DNA from: Moorena sp. SIO3I8
GTDB lineage: Bacteria; Cyanobacteriota; Cyanobacteriia; Cyanobacteriales; Coleofasciculaceae
Direction: 5' to 3'
Assembly: GCF_010692325.1 (NCBI RefSeq)
Contig: NZ_JAAHHW010000011.1
Coordinates: forward strand, 1 to 64,000
Length of the DNA: 64,000 nt
Under the pieces are notes generated by a model. It was given only the letters and a program-made list of their open reading frames with translations. It searched no databases and was not told the origin of the DNA. Of the stretch, positions 36,001 to 44,488 are shown in pieces. How positions within the stretch are numbered: the first letter of the stretch is position 1; the number at the start of each line of letters is the position of its first letter. The translations under genes were made by a program, and so were the position numbers.

Positions 36001-37312
36001 AATACCTAGTAGCTGGCATATTATTCCCCTGCTATACGGTAGCTTAGGACCGCTCTTAAGTTGGGGAACCTTTACCAATTGGACAGGTTTATCCTCTTTT
36101 GCCCTAGCAATAATTGCCATTGGGGTAGGGCGTCGCCGTGCAGAATTTAAACCTCTAATTTACCTGGCGCTATTTGGGATATCGGTTTCTGCCTATCAAC
36201 TGTTGTTCTATCAATTATCCCAGTTAGGAGGAGGAGCAAGAGGGGATGGATTGATTATAATGGCAGTGCTTGGCACTAGTATTATGTACGCCTATCGGGT
36301 ATTTTCTCCTTGGCTGAAAGGATATCTACATTTTACCCCAAAAGAACTAAAGGTTATTTCCTATCTCCATTGGATATGGAGTAGTTGTTTGTTGATAGCA
36401 GCAACAACTGAGCCCATTGAATCCGCTATGATGCTGGGATTTAGTACTGGCGCGTTTTTAGTTATCTATGCTATTTCTCAAGGACGGAATCGGTCGAATC
36501 CCTTGCTTGGAGAAATCTGGGTTTATTTAGGTTTTGCTGAAGCATGGGGGATGCGGCTGTATTGGATTAATACCCCTGTGGCGCGTCTGTTATCCGGACC
36601 ATTAGTGCCTTGGAAAGGTGCGATCGCATCCTTAGTCGCTTACTTTCTGTATTTCCTACCTTGGGAAGATTGGGGTTGGTCAAAACGTCCTTGGCAAATC
36701 GCTGCTTTCTTAATCCCCCTGATTGCCATTGCAGAAAATCCCTATAGCGGTAATTTAGCTAGTTTGCTGATTATCGCAGCTTTCTATATTATTCTCGCAA
36801 TTTTTAATCAGCAAATTCGGTTTACCTTTATCAGTGTAATAGTAATTGACTGGATGTTGCTCCGCTGGTTTGGACAACTACACTTAACTGCTGCTCTTTG
36901 GTATGTTCTCCCCTTGAGTTTATCCTTACTCTATATTGCCCAAGTCGATCCCTATCTAAGCCAACCCCCCCAAAAACAAATACGTCACAATCTCCGGTTA
37001 ATCGGGACTAGTATGATTTGTTTGGTTTCCTTTTGGACTGCTCAATGGCTTGGGTTATTAACTGGGGGAATTAGTGTAGTGCTAATTTTTGCTGGATTGG
37101 CGATGAAAGTAAGAGCATTTCTTTATGTTGGGACGGGAACATTTTTAATTAATGCGATCTACCAACTACTGATTTTTAGCGTTGATTATCCATTTTCTAA
37201 ATGGGTGGTAGCGCTGTTTGTGGGAATTGGGTTTATCTGGATTGCTGCTACCTTTGAAACTCGCCGTGATCAGATTACAGCTTGGATGAATCAATTCCAA
37301 AGTTGGGAATAA
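33017..37312 (+). CDS. Very large multi-pass membrane protein with DUF2157-like start
   Basis: 1431 residues from the ATG at 33017 (AGGAAT just upstream). Two short N-terminal repeats (LLEALALWQELGLLSETSID and LLEGLDAWLRLGLLQETFVK) precede about 30 or more TM helices. A hydrophilic insert at residues 800-875 is made of STLQP triplets and then four exact 13-residue copies (NLGQKATLREQPS). Its DNA is the genome's (AAGGTTG)n and GGCCAAAAGGCCACGCTACGCGAAC repeats. The protein is a cyanobacterial type of unknown role. The insert stays in frame, so the gene may still work. Confidence 0.8.
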   Translation: MSSPREGSITIALNTNTSQSKLLEALALWQELGLLSETSIDIIFKTKASHPALLEGLDAWLRLGLLQETFVKRLCREHLTCALPEPSVTPKVSALPVSKPARQLVSPLASNDFAPETPKAKKPNSIAQMWQSLQAEFSVRWLLFLGMFMVVVSSGVLAASQWDNFPAAGQYGVLLAYTLSFWGISAWTTKQGNLPLTAQTLRVVTVLLIPVNFWAMDGFGLWRHPLNWLVVAVATVVLSAIVLSSILLGRGYRNGFLRLRQQQSFPLPIINYLGLSYLNWAWGIPGFPIGAVYLGIGSIIATLYIESRSRKQNSAFIFDVAGFRILVYGIGILLFRAIFVIGVDIEQLGLAIGMCGWFLYWLSQKPQAPSLPVSPSPRLPMIWLGGSLLVLGWLVCVAAEFPWQAMIVSGLGVWLFVNRLLKFWRRSDLAAILAIGLQMVWLSWRLIPPSIQTSLLETATTLTHSQETPYVLLSLVLFPYLVLIVGLADWLYQRKKHDLAEFAEVIALGIGVNLTTLCFSNPLLLTINGINSAITLGIVTQRRSRLGIKHHLRLRVYLTHSTAIATVISAINYLFPNLHLGGFSAILLALMVAEWSLSLKIPATSDYVKIWRESAWHLGLTLAGLSYVLLCVNYSAYDVNPDSYLRAWGLLWLITPLSLTGVARGYRSWQPPQDKFVIRLSVVAVILSQLLILGIPGMRLISLAIATALMLVNTRYLKQLTSAAITVGCGISLVGFLLWDGIPGFPQPSGEDWFVVGAIAILTLWLWRSWLLRISKIQDNQSKFKTSNQQANLPEGNAKGEQQTNLQPSTLQPSTLQPSNLGQKATLREQPSNLGQKATLREQPSNLGQKATLREQPSNLGQKATLREQQTNLPKLYAQAMDGWAIALCIFQLILLTCYSLIVYIGFWSPTWFMLIVNAVTLGAIAYRSFPYPSNWAIYGIGWSVELLTTETLGLTEALGLFEHSLINLAIANIILGLIAQLLGDWWRRRSNLDKIPSSWHIIPLLYGSLGPLLSWGTFTNWTGLSSFALAIIAIGVGRRRAEFKPLIYLALFGISVSAYQLLFYQLSQLGGGARGDGLIIMAVLGTSIMYAYRVFSPWLKGYLHFTPKELKVISYLHWIWSSCLLIAATTEPIESAMMLGFSTGAFLVIYAISQGRNRSNPLLGEIWVYLGFAEAWGMRLYWINTPVARLLSGPLVPWKGAIASLVAYFLYFLPWEDWGWSKRPWQIAAFLIPLIAIAENPYSGNLASLLIIAAFYIILAIFNQQIRFTFISVIVIDWMLLRWFGQLHLTAALWYVLPLSLSLLYIAQVDPYLSQPPQKQIRHNLRLIGTSMICLVSFWTAQWLGLLTGGISVVLIFAGLAMKVRAFLYVGTGTFLINAIYQLLIFSVDYPFSKWVVALFVGIGFIWIAATFETRRDQITAWMNQFQSWE
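35440..35627. repeat. In-frame repeat array inside membrane protein gene
   Basis: CTTCAACC-type heptad-like units are followed by four copies of a 39-bp unit starting at 35474, 35513, 35552 and 35591. Each holds GGCCAAAAGGCCACGCTACG. The 39-bp period equals 13 codons, so the frame is kept. The same composite occurs as non-coding DNA at 44091-44165. Confidence 0.9.
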
Positions 37313-37673
37313 GTTTTGGTTGGAAGTTGAAGTTTTAAGGTTAAATGTTGAAGGTTAAAGGTTAAATGTTGAAGGTTGAAGGTTGAAGGTTGAAGGTTGA
37401 AGGTTGCAGGTTGCAGGTTGCAGGTTGCAGGAGCAATGCTGCATGAGGTTTACCAAAAAATCACTGATGGTAACGTTTACGCCATGCTCTTTTTTTTATG
37501 ACTTTTGCGCCCTTAGTCCCAATCTAGGATTTCCAAATAGATTATAAAAACCAATGCTGATTGATTTGAAACCAAAAAATTTCACCATCAAGATAATGAT
37601 AAATAGGGAGACAGCAATGCTATCTCCCTATTTAAAACTATGATTTAAAACAATGCGTTAAAAAAAACACTAA
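37313..37673. repeat. AAGGTTG heptamer array and intergenic spacer
   Basis: About 14 variants of AAGGTTG/AGGTTGA/AGGTTGC lie at 37337-37432, after the membrane gene. The remaining 240 bases before pgk hold no gene. Confidence 0.8.
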
Positions 37674-38879
37674 TTAGGCATCATTTAAAGCAGCAATTCC
37701 AGGTAGAACCTTGCCTTCGAGTAACTCAAGGCTGGCACCACCACCGGTGGAAATGTGGCTCATTTGGTCAGCAACACCAACTTTTTCGACGGCAGCTACT
37801 GAGTCACCACCACCAATGATGGTAGATGCACCTGTCTTGGTCAGCTCAGCCATAGAGTTTGCGATCGCTTCTGTGCCCTTAGCGAACTTATCAAACTCAA
37901 ACACTCCCATCGGACCATTCCAGATTACAGTTTTGCAATCTGCTAAAGCATCCTGAAACACCTTTACAGAATCTGGACCAATATCCAAACCCATCCAGCC
38001 ATCGGGAATAGCTTCAATACTGACAGTCTGGGAATTAGCATCAGGGGCAAAATTATCTGCGATCACCACATCAGTGGGCAACAGCAATTGCACACCACGC
38101 TCTTTTGCCTTAGCTTCTAAGGATTTCGCCAAATCGAGCTTATCGTCTTCCACCAGGGACTTACCCACACTCATACCACGGGCCTTGTAGAAGGTAAAAA
38201 TCATTCCACCGCCAATTAGCAGTTTATCCACCTTCTCCAATAGAGTATCAATCACCCCAATCTTACTGGACACCTTAGAGCCGCCAATAATTGCAGCTAG
38301 AGGCTTTTCGGGATTTTCTACAGCGTTTTGTAAATACTGCAGTTCCTTCTCAATCAAGTACCCAGCTACAGAAGGACTCAGGTAATGGGTGACTCCCTCA
38401 GTAGAGGCATGAGCCCGGTGCGCTGTTCCAAAGGCATCATTGACATACAAATCAGCAAGGGATGCCAACTGTTTGGTGAATTCTGGGTCATTCTTTTCCT
38501 CTCCAGCGTGGAAGCGGAGATTTTCCAGTAAAGCCACCTGACCATTTGCCAAAGCACCAACTTGGGCAGCCACCTCGTCTCCAACACAGTCTTTACACAT
38601 GGTCACCGGTTGACCCAGAAGTTCTGAAAGACGCTCAGCAACGGGGGTTAGACGTAAACTTTCCTTCACTTGTCCCTTGGGTCGTCCCAAGTGGCTACAC
38701 AGGATTACCTTTGCCCCTTTCTTAAGTAAATCTTGAACAGTGGGTAAAGCAGCACGAATGCGAGTATCATCGGTGATGGTGCCATTGTCATCCAGGGGTA
38801 CATTCAGGTCTGCTCTGACCAATACCGTTTTTCCGGCTAAATCTGATTCACTTAAATTGGCTACACTTTTCTTGGACAC
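37674..38879 (-). CDS. pgk: Phosphoglycerate kinase
   Basis: 401 residues, the family's normal length. It has the N-terminal signature [17 protein letters not shown], the substrate motif [34 protein letters not shown] and the nucleotide-binding [17 protein letters not shown]. The enzyme interconverts 1,3-bisphosphoglycerate and 3-phosphoglycerate in glycolysis and the Calvin cycle. It is divergent from a universal stress gene. Confidence 0.97.
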   Translation of the reverse strand: MSKKSVANLSESDLAGKTVLVRADLNVPLDDNGTITDDTRIRAALPTVQDLLKKGAKVILCSHLGRPKGQVKESLRLTPVAERLSELLGQPVTMCKDCVGDEVAAQVGALANGQVALLENLRFHAGEEKNDPEFTKQLASLADLYVNDAFGTAHRAHASTEGVTHYLSPSVAGYLIEKELQYLQNAVENPEKPLAAIIGGSKVSSKIGVIDTLLEKVDKLLIGGGMIFTFYKARGMSVGKSLVEDDKLDLAKSLEAKAKERGVQLLLPTDVVIADNFAPDANSQTVSIEAIPDGWMGLDIGPDSVKVFQDALADCKTVIWNGPMGVFEFDKFAKGTEAIANSMAELTKTGASTIIGGGDSVAAVEKVGVADQMSHISTGGGASLELLEGKVLPGIAALNDA

Positions 38880-39070
38880 AGTATTAATCTCCTAATTGCT
38901 ATTGCCTGCGAATCCCCGACTATCAGCCGTCTTGCCGGATGATTTGACGTCAGAGAGTTCGCTGTACATTAACTGGTAAGTCACCAGCTGAATGACCAGG
39001 ACAAAAGGTATTCTTTTGTTAAGACCGTTCACATTTTACCGGAGTCCGGATCCTGGAGGAAATCTGTGAT

Positions 39071-39487
39071 ATGTTCAATACCGTTGTATTTCCCATTGAC
39101 TCAAGTCGAGAAAGCCGTGAAGCTGCTGAGGTTGTTGGGAACATAGTGCAAAAGTACGGCAGCAATCTATATCTGCTGTCAGTGGTTGAAAAACCTGACC
39201 CTGGCCAGGGTACAGCTGCTGCTCCCGAGGCAATGACATCCCCTGAAGTAGTAACAGAACTGCTTAACGGTGCCAAAGCACTATTTGCTCAGCAAGGCAT
39301 TGAAGCCAAAACCCTGGAGCGGGAAGGAAAGCCTGCCTTCGTGATCTGCGATGTGGCTGACGAAATTGGGGCAAATTTAATTGTGATGGTCTCTCGGGGG
39401 CCAGGCTTGACAGAGGAAGGTATACCTAATAGTGTGGCCGATCGAGTGATTAATTTATCCCCTTGCCCAGTTTTGATTGTTCCCTAA
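39071..39487 (+). CDS. Universal stress protein (UspA family)
   Basis: 138 residues: MFNTVVFPIDSSRESREAAE at the start, IGANLIVMVSRGPG and the final RVINLSPCPVLIVP. The C-terminal ATP-binding signature is degenerate (MVSRGPGLTEEGIPNSVADRV). GGAGG lies well placed before the ATG. Universal stress proteins accumulate under stress and often bind ATP. Confidence 0.9.
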   Translation: MFNTVVFPIDSSRESREAAEVVGNIVQKYGSNLYLLSVVEKPDPGQGTAAAPEAMTSPEVVTELLNGAKALFAQQGIEAKTLEREGKPAFVICDVADEIGANLIVMVSRGPGLTEEGIPNSVADRVINLSPCPVLIVP

Positions 39488-39615
39488 TTTGTGATTAGTC
39501 ATTGGTCTAAATAAAATTGCTTGCTTGTTAATTGTCAATGGTCAATGGTCGATTTTCAATTAACTAATGACCAATGACTAATCAGCAATGACTAATGACT
39601 AATGGCTAATAACTC

Positions 39616-40482
39616 ATGACAATCCAGTGGTATCCCGGACACATTGCTAAAGCCGAGCGAGAACTCAAGGAACAGTTGAAGCGAGTGGATGTGGTATTAG
39701 AGGTGCGGGATGCTCGGATTCCCCTCTCTACTCATCATCCTCAAACCGACCAGTGGGTGGGTAATAAAACTCGGGTGTTAGTGATCAACCGGGTGGATAT
39801 GATTGAGCCAAGGATGCGCCAACTTTGGGAATCGTGGTTTCAACAGCAGGGGGATATCCCTTATTTCACTAATGCTCAACAGGGTAAGGGTATCCGCGCT
39901 GTGGCTAAAGCCGCCCAGACAGCTGGGGAGGAAATCAATCAACGTAGGCGCTCACGGGGAATGCGACCTCGTCCTGTCCGAGCTGTGGTAATTGGATTTC
40001 CCAATGTTGGTAAATCGGCTTTAATTAATCGACTTTTGGGACGTCGTGTGGTAGAGAGTGCTCGTCGTCCCGGTGTGACACGTCAATTGCGTTGGATACG
40101 TATTTCTGACCAACTCGAACTACTTGATGCTCCTGGTGTTATTCCTGCCAAGTTAAACAATCAGCAGCAGGCGCTCAAGTTAGCTATCTGTGATGACATT
40201 GGTGAAGCATCTTACGACAACCAACGGGTAGCAATAGCACTGATTGCATTTCTGAAAGATTTAGATAAGATGAAGGAGTACACTTTTTTATTAAAGTCTT
40301 CTTTACAAAAGAGGTACCAACTAGACCCAAACCCATTAACCGCTGAAGATTACTTACATGGTCTAGCCGACTATCGCTATCAGGGAAACATCGAACGTAC
40401 AGCGCGGCAACTATTGGGTGATTTTCGTAAGGGTTTACTCGGAACAATTGCATTGGAAGTACCACCAGAAGTACTACCCTAA
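39616..40482 (+). CDS. rbgA: Ribosome biogenesis GTPase YlqF/RbgA
   Basis: 288 residues with the circularly permuted GTPase order: G4 NRVDM near residue 54, G1 GFPNVGKSALINRLLG near 126, G2 Thr in RPGVT, and G3 DAPGVI. It begins IQWYPGHIAKAERELKEQLK, a family hallmark. RbgA acts late in 50S subunit assembly. The start follows a stretch of ACTAATG repeats. Confidence 0.93.
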   Translation: MTIQWYPGHIAKAERELKEQLKRVDVVLEVRDARIPLSTHHPQTDQWVGNKTRVLVINRVDMIEPRMRQLWESWFQQQGDIPYFTNAQQGKGIRAVAKAAQTAGEEINQRRRSRGMRPRPVRAVVIGFPNVGKSALINRLLGRRVVESARRPGVTRQLRWIRISDQLELLDAPGVIPAKLNNQQQALKLAICDDIGEASYDNQRVAIALIAFLKDLDKMKEYTFLLKSSLQKRYQLDPNPLTAEDYLHGLADYRYQGNIERTARQLLGDFRKGLLGTIALEVPPEVLP

Positions 40483-41272
40483 GTACCACCAATGTAAATC
40501 CTTAGCATTTACAGCATCTACACAAGTAAAATTGCAAGCCCGATTCTACTAGTGAGTACTAGCTAGTGAGCGTCCTACTAGGGAGTATTACTAGGGAGTC
40601 TTTCTAGATAGTCTTTCTAGGGGGCCTAAGTTCCCTATGGATATGTTTGTCTATAAAAGGAAAGAATTTAAGTCTTATTGAACCAATATTGTCAATATCT
40701 ATTGAAAAAGAAATACCAGAACTTAAGCGAGGAAGCGAATTGAGGAGCTAAACCTAACTTGAGACAGATGACTTGAGCTAATTAGCGTAACCAACTTCAG
40801 TAATATTGCCGAGGGAAAAGTTTTTCAATCAGTCCTATAATCAGTATTGAGCACCGAAACAGCTGATGCAGGGCTTACGCAAGAACTCTACAGGTAGTGT
40901 TAACAGTTACCCTTTAACCCCTACAGGTAGTGTGTCGATGGCTGAATTGCGTAAGCTCTGTTTACCTGTATTAATATATACTGCTATAAGCATCAAGATT
41001 TATTAACTAAAGTTTGTATTTGTTGACGGTTGACGGTTGTCTTGATTAGACCTATTGCAAAAGTATTGTCTTGATGCCGTGCCGAATTAGGGGAACCACG
41101 GCAGTCGCTCATGGGGGAGACCCCCGCAGGTCGGCGCTGCCTCCTCAAGATCACAGTGGCTCCCTTTGACAGCGCTACCTTGCTGCATCGCTTTTCTGAT
41201 ACTGTTTTTCATAAATTTTGTCTGGTGATCGGAAGTTCCCCGATCCGAAGTTGCAAACAACAGCAGCTAGGT
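40483..41272. other. Repeat-rich intergenic region
   Basis: Contains CTAGGGAGT-type repeats (40550-40625), a 92-bp inverted-repeat element (40869-40960), and a CTCATGGGGGAGACCCCC hairpin unit near 41107-41124. No gene is supported. Confidence 0.6.
40869..40960. mobile_element. Short inverted-repeat element (CAGGGCTTACGCAA ends)
   Basis: 92 bp with 14-bp inverted ends: CAGGGCTTACGCAA and the complement of CAGAGCTTACGCAA. Two direct copies of CTACAGGTAGTG lie inside. Confidence 0.7.
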
Positions 41273-41782
41273 CTATTGTGCCATTTGTTCCAAAATTATC
41301 CTAAAATCAGCCAAAATACCAGGCAAATTGTCTAGATTCAGCACAGGTACATGAACAAAGATACAAGAAGTATTGAGGTGATGTTCTCCAAGATACTTCA
41401 ACACTTCGTAATAGAGTCCTTCGCAGACAAATTTACCAGCATCATGGCTAATCTCACATCCACTCAAGGCAGCTACTAGTTTCTCTAAGTTCACTGGGGT
41501 TTGAAGGCAGTCATCTTCACGACTAGCACAGGATTCGACGGTTAATTTGTGCCGTTTAGTAGCCATTCCACAACAAATAATCCGATCGGGTTGTATTTGA
41601 TCAATTTTGGCAATTACCTGAGCACTAGCTTCGGCAATATCGACGGGCAACTGTCTAAGAAAAGTCAGGGAAGCAGATAAATCATTGATTTGAGCAATTT
41701 TCCCTAATAAATCATCAGAGGAGTTAGATACCTGATCCGGTAGCCAGGTTTGAAAGGATGTCAAGAGGATTTTTTTGTTCAT
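41273..41782 (-). CDS. Pyroglutamyl-peptidase I-like (C15) peptidase
   Basis: 169 residues, short compared with the usual 210. It holds the C15 signs: LLTSFQTWLPDQVSNSS at the start, VESCASRE with the likely Glu, SHDAGKFVCEGLYYEVL with the active-site Cys, and IFVHVPVL with the active-site His. The enzyme removes N-terminal pyroglutamate. It is divergent from hisH. Confidence 0.85.
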   Translation of the reverse strand: MNKKILLTSFQTWLPDQVSNSSDDLLGKIAQINDLSASLTFLRQLPVDIAEASAQVIAKIDQIQPDRIICCGMATKRHKLTVESCASREDDCLQTPVNLEKLVAALSGCEISHDAGKFVCEGLYYEVLKYLGEHHLNTSCIFVHVPVLNLDNLPGILADFRIILEQMAQ

Positions 41783-41843
41783 TCAACAGAACCAATTAAA
41801 ATAAAAATAGCTTCAATAGTTCAATGTAAGGGAAAGCAGGTTA

Positions 41844-42500
41844 ATGCCAGTAATTGCGGTTGTAGACTACGACATGGGGAACCTGCACTCTGCCTGTAAA
41901 GGGTTACAGAAAGCTGGTGCAACTACCTTAGTGACAGATTTAGCAGCAGATATAGAACAGGCGGATGCGGTGGTACTACCGGGAGTGGGGGCGTTTGACC
42001 CAGCGATACAACATTTGCGATCGCGTAACCTGGAGCAACCGATTAAACAAGCTATTGCCAGCGGTAAACCCTTTTTAGGTATTTGTCTAGGTTTACACAT
42101 TCTGTTTGAGGCTAGTGAAGAAGGCACAGAACCTGGATTAGGGATTGTGCCTGGCACAGTGCGCCGCTTTCGTCGAGAACCAAGTATTACGATTCCCCAT
42201 ATGGGTTGGAACCAGCTAGAGTTTACTCAACCAGATTGTCCCCTTTGGCAGCATTTATCGGGCAATCCCCGAGTCTATTTTGTCCATTCTTATTATGTTG
42301 ACCCAGTTGACCCTAGGATTCGAGCCGCAACTACTACTCATGGGAGTCAAACCGTGACGGCTGCGATCGCTTACAATAATGTCGTAGCAGTACAGTTTCA
42401 CCCGGAAAAGTCTTCTACTACAGGACTGCAAATTTTGTCTAATTTCGTGGCTCAGGTCAAGAGTTACTGCCATGATCGTACACTTGTCACCAAAGCCTGA
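41844..42500 (+). CDS. hisH: Imidazole glycerol phosphate synthase glutaminase subunit HisH
   Basis: 218 residues of class I glutamine amidotransferase: VVDYDMGNLHSACKGL, PGVGAFDPAIQHL, the nucleophile GICLGLHILFEAS, and the His-Glu pair in AVQFHPEKSS. It delivers ammonia to HisF in histidine synthesis. An rsmD gene follows 71 bp later on the same strand. Confidence 0.96.
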   Translation: MPVIAVVDYDMGNLHSACKGLQKAGATTLVTDLAADIEQADAVVLPGVGAFDPAIQHLRSRNLEQPIKQAIASGKPFLGICLGLHILFEASEEGTEPGLGIVPGTVRRFRREPSITIPHMGWNQLEFTQPDCPLWQHLSGNPRVYFVHSYYVDPVDPRIRAATTTHGSQTVTAAIAYNNVVAVQFHPEKSSTTGLQILSNFVAQVKSYCHDRTLVTKA

Positions 42501-42571
42501 AAATTATTCTTCTTAAAATTCTGCTACTACTACTGATTTAATCAGCACGCTCCCCACTGTCCTGTGTTTGG

Positions 42572-43111
42572 ATGAGAATTTACGGCAATCGCCAACTGAA
42601 AACTTTGCCAGGACAAATTACCCGCCCGACACCAGCACGGGTGCGGGAGGCAGTATTTAATATTTGGCAAGGCAGTGTAGAGAATTGCCGATGGCTGGAT
42701 ATATGTGCTGGTAGTGGTTCAATGGGTGCTGAGGCTCTATGTCGGGGAGCTGCTTTAGTGGTAGGGATTGACAAATGGGCAAAAGCTTGCTCAATTATTC
42801 GTCAAAACTGGCAACAGATGGCTCAGGCGCAGCAAGAATTTCGGGTGTTGCAGGGGGATGTGGTCAGGCGATTGAAAACCTTGGCTCCTCAGCAGTTTGA
42901 CCACATTTATTTTGACCCACCCTACGCTAGTGATTTGTACCAGCCAGTGTTAGATGCGATCGCTCAATACCAGATCCTCGACAGCCATGGTGAGTTAGCT
43001 GTTGAGCATAGCTCTAACTACTGGCAACCACAACCAATCCCCAATTTAGAAATTTGTCGCCAGAAGGTCTATGGCAATACTGCCTTGACCTTCTATTGCC
43101 CATTAGTTTAA
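42572..43111 (+). CDS. rsmD: 16S rRNA (guanine-966-N2)-methyltransferase RsmD
   Basis: 179 residues. It starts MRIYGNRQLKTLPGQITRPTPARVREAVFNI, with motif I LDICAGSGSMGAEAL and the catalytic N-methylase motif FDHIYFDPPYAS. It methylates a guanine in 16S rRNA. It may share transcription with hisH. Confidence 0.93.
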   Translation: MRIYGNRQLKTLPGQITRPTPARVREAVFNIWQGSVENCRWLDICAGSGSMGAEALCRGAALVVGIDKWAKACSIIRQNWQQMAQAQQEFRVLQGDVVRRLKTLAPQQFDHIYFDPPYASDLYQPVLDAIAQYQILDSHGELAVEHSSNYWQPQPIPNLEICRQKVYGNTALTFYCPLV

Positions 43112-43146
43112 GTCAGGGGTAATGGTCAGCTCATGGGAAGGAAAAA

Positions 43147-43260
43147 CTAACCCCCAAGTTGGTTACCCCGTTGGTATTGCATATAGGCAGCAAAAAATAA
43201 CCCCAATAGAGTAACAGGTATTAAGCCAAGGACAATCCCAACAAGCAACGGTTCTACCAC
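43147..43260 (-). CDS. petG: Cytochrome b6f complex subunit PetG
   Basis: 37 residues from a GTG start: [20 protein letters not shown] then [17 protein letters not shown]. This is the single-helix PetG of the cytochrome b6f complex, needed for its stability in photosynthetic electron transport. The length and the YxQYxRGNQ end match the family. It is convergent with rsmD and divergent from cytM. Confidence 0.95.
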   Translation of the reverse strand: MVEPLLVGIVLGLIPVTLLGLFFAAYMQYQRGNQLGG

Positions 43261-43715
43261 ACTAAGTCTCCTAATTAAGTTTTTTTACCTGTTTCTCATA
43301 TTACTAGGTCTGATCAACCTTAGGGTGCTGCTGGTCGTCAAACACTAATTTATCAAGCATCCTGAGTTCCATGGGTTGAGATTGCTCAGTCACACTTAGG
43401 AGGCTCTGACCTAATGACCTAAGCCCTGACTTGACTTGAGTACTTTTTCCTATATCCCAGCTTATATACTAAAATGTATACCTTAGATCTATTCCCTTAG
43501 TATCAGGTATATAGAGGGAGACATAGTGTAGCATATAATACAAATACAACACAAGATCTTGATTAATGACTCCATAAATTTTAAGCTATGTTTATAAACA
43601 AAAATAATACTTAGTCTAAGTATTTACTTATCATTGCTTAACACAACTTAATCAATGGTTCAGTTTTATCGAGATTACAAGCGCTTTATCGATAGTCAAC
43701 TTGACAGGAGATCCT
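43261..43715. promoter_or_regulatory. Divergent region between petG and cytM
   Basis: About 455 AT-rich bases without a gene. It must hold promoters for both photosynthetic genes. No distinct operator was resolved. Confidence 0.4.
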
Positions 43716-44090
43716 TTGGAAAACCAGCTTGTCCAACCTAGAGTTCTAGTGCGGCGAGTCACCTTGATAGTACTAGTGGCTTTGCTTGCTATAAGTCTTA
43801 GCCTGATCGGAATTCCCATGATGCAGGATTCGGATCCTTATGTACAAAAGGTTTTGTCCCTGAACGGTGATCCAGTCCGAGGTAATGCTATTTTTCAAAT
43901 CAACTGTGCTGGGTGTCATGGAGCCAACGGGGATGGTAATGTAGGACCAAGTCTACTGAATATCTCTAAGAGAAAGTCTGACGTCAGCCTGATTCAGCAA
44001 GTGATCAGTGGTAGAACACCACCAATGCCTAAGTTTCAACCTCAAACTGGAGATATGGCAGACCTGTTGAGTTACCTGGAGCAATTGTAA
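43716..44090 (+). CDS. cytM: Cytochrome c, CytM type
   Basis: 124 residues from a TTG start at 43716, chosen because CAGGAG stands 7 bases before it. One N-terminal TM helix (LIVLVALLAISLSLIGIP) is followed by a c-type heme site, GNAIFQINCAGCHGANGDG, and an axial Met region TPPMPKFQPQTGDMADLLSYLE. The whole pattern is that of cyanobacterial CytM, a low-potential membrane-bound cytochrome linked to respiration and photosynthesis under stress. Confidence 0.9.
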   Translation: MENQLVQPRVLVRRVTLIVLVALLAISLSLIGIPMMQDSDPYVQKVLSLNGDPVRGNAIFQINCAGCHGANGDGNVGPSLLNISKRKSDVSLIQQVISGRTPPMPKFQPQTGDMADLLSYLEQL

Positions 44091-44488
44091 CCAAAGGTTG
44101 TTCGCGTAGCGTGGCCAAAGGCCAAGGTTAAAGGTTGAAGGTTGAAGGTTGAAGGTTAAAGGTTGTCTGTCAGAATGCAGAATTAAGAATTAAGAATTAA
44201 GAATGTAGAATTCCAAATTCTTAATTCTTAATTCTTAATTCAAAAAGGTTGTTCGCCTTTGGCGTTCCCGTAGGGTAGGTTAACGAAGAGCGCTGAAGAA
44301 AAAATATGCCAGTTAAATGTTGATTAACTTATAATATTTCCGGCGTTGCTGATTGATTTGTGATTTAGCGATCGCTAATTTTGCTAGTTTAAGATTATAC
44401 CTGAATTCAGCAACGCCCATCGCTTTTGGTATAAATGTAAACTATAAAAATTTCAACTATCTACTATGGCTAGTCAACGGATAGGTAG
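44091..44488. repeat. Composite of heptamer array, palindromic repeat and hairpin
   Basis: TTCGCGTAGCGTGGCCAAAG lies at about 44101-44120, then four AAGGTTG units. A perfect 25-bp hairpin follows at 44180-44241 (arms of GAATTAAGAATTAAGAATTA). A 77-bp MITE copy with GGCGTTGCTGA ends lies at 44341-44417. Confidence 0.8.
44341..44417. mobile_element. MITE with GGCGTTGCTGAAT ends, copy 2
   Basis: 77 bp bounded by CGGCGTTGCTGATT and the complement of GGGCGTTGCTGAAT. It is shorter than the copy at 13163-13268 but has the same ends. Confidence 0.7.
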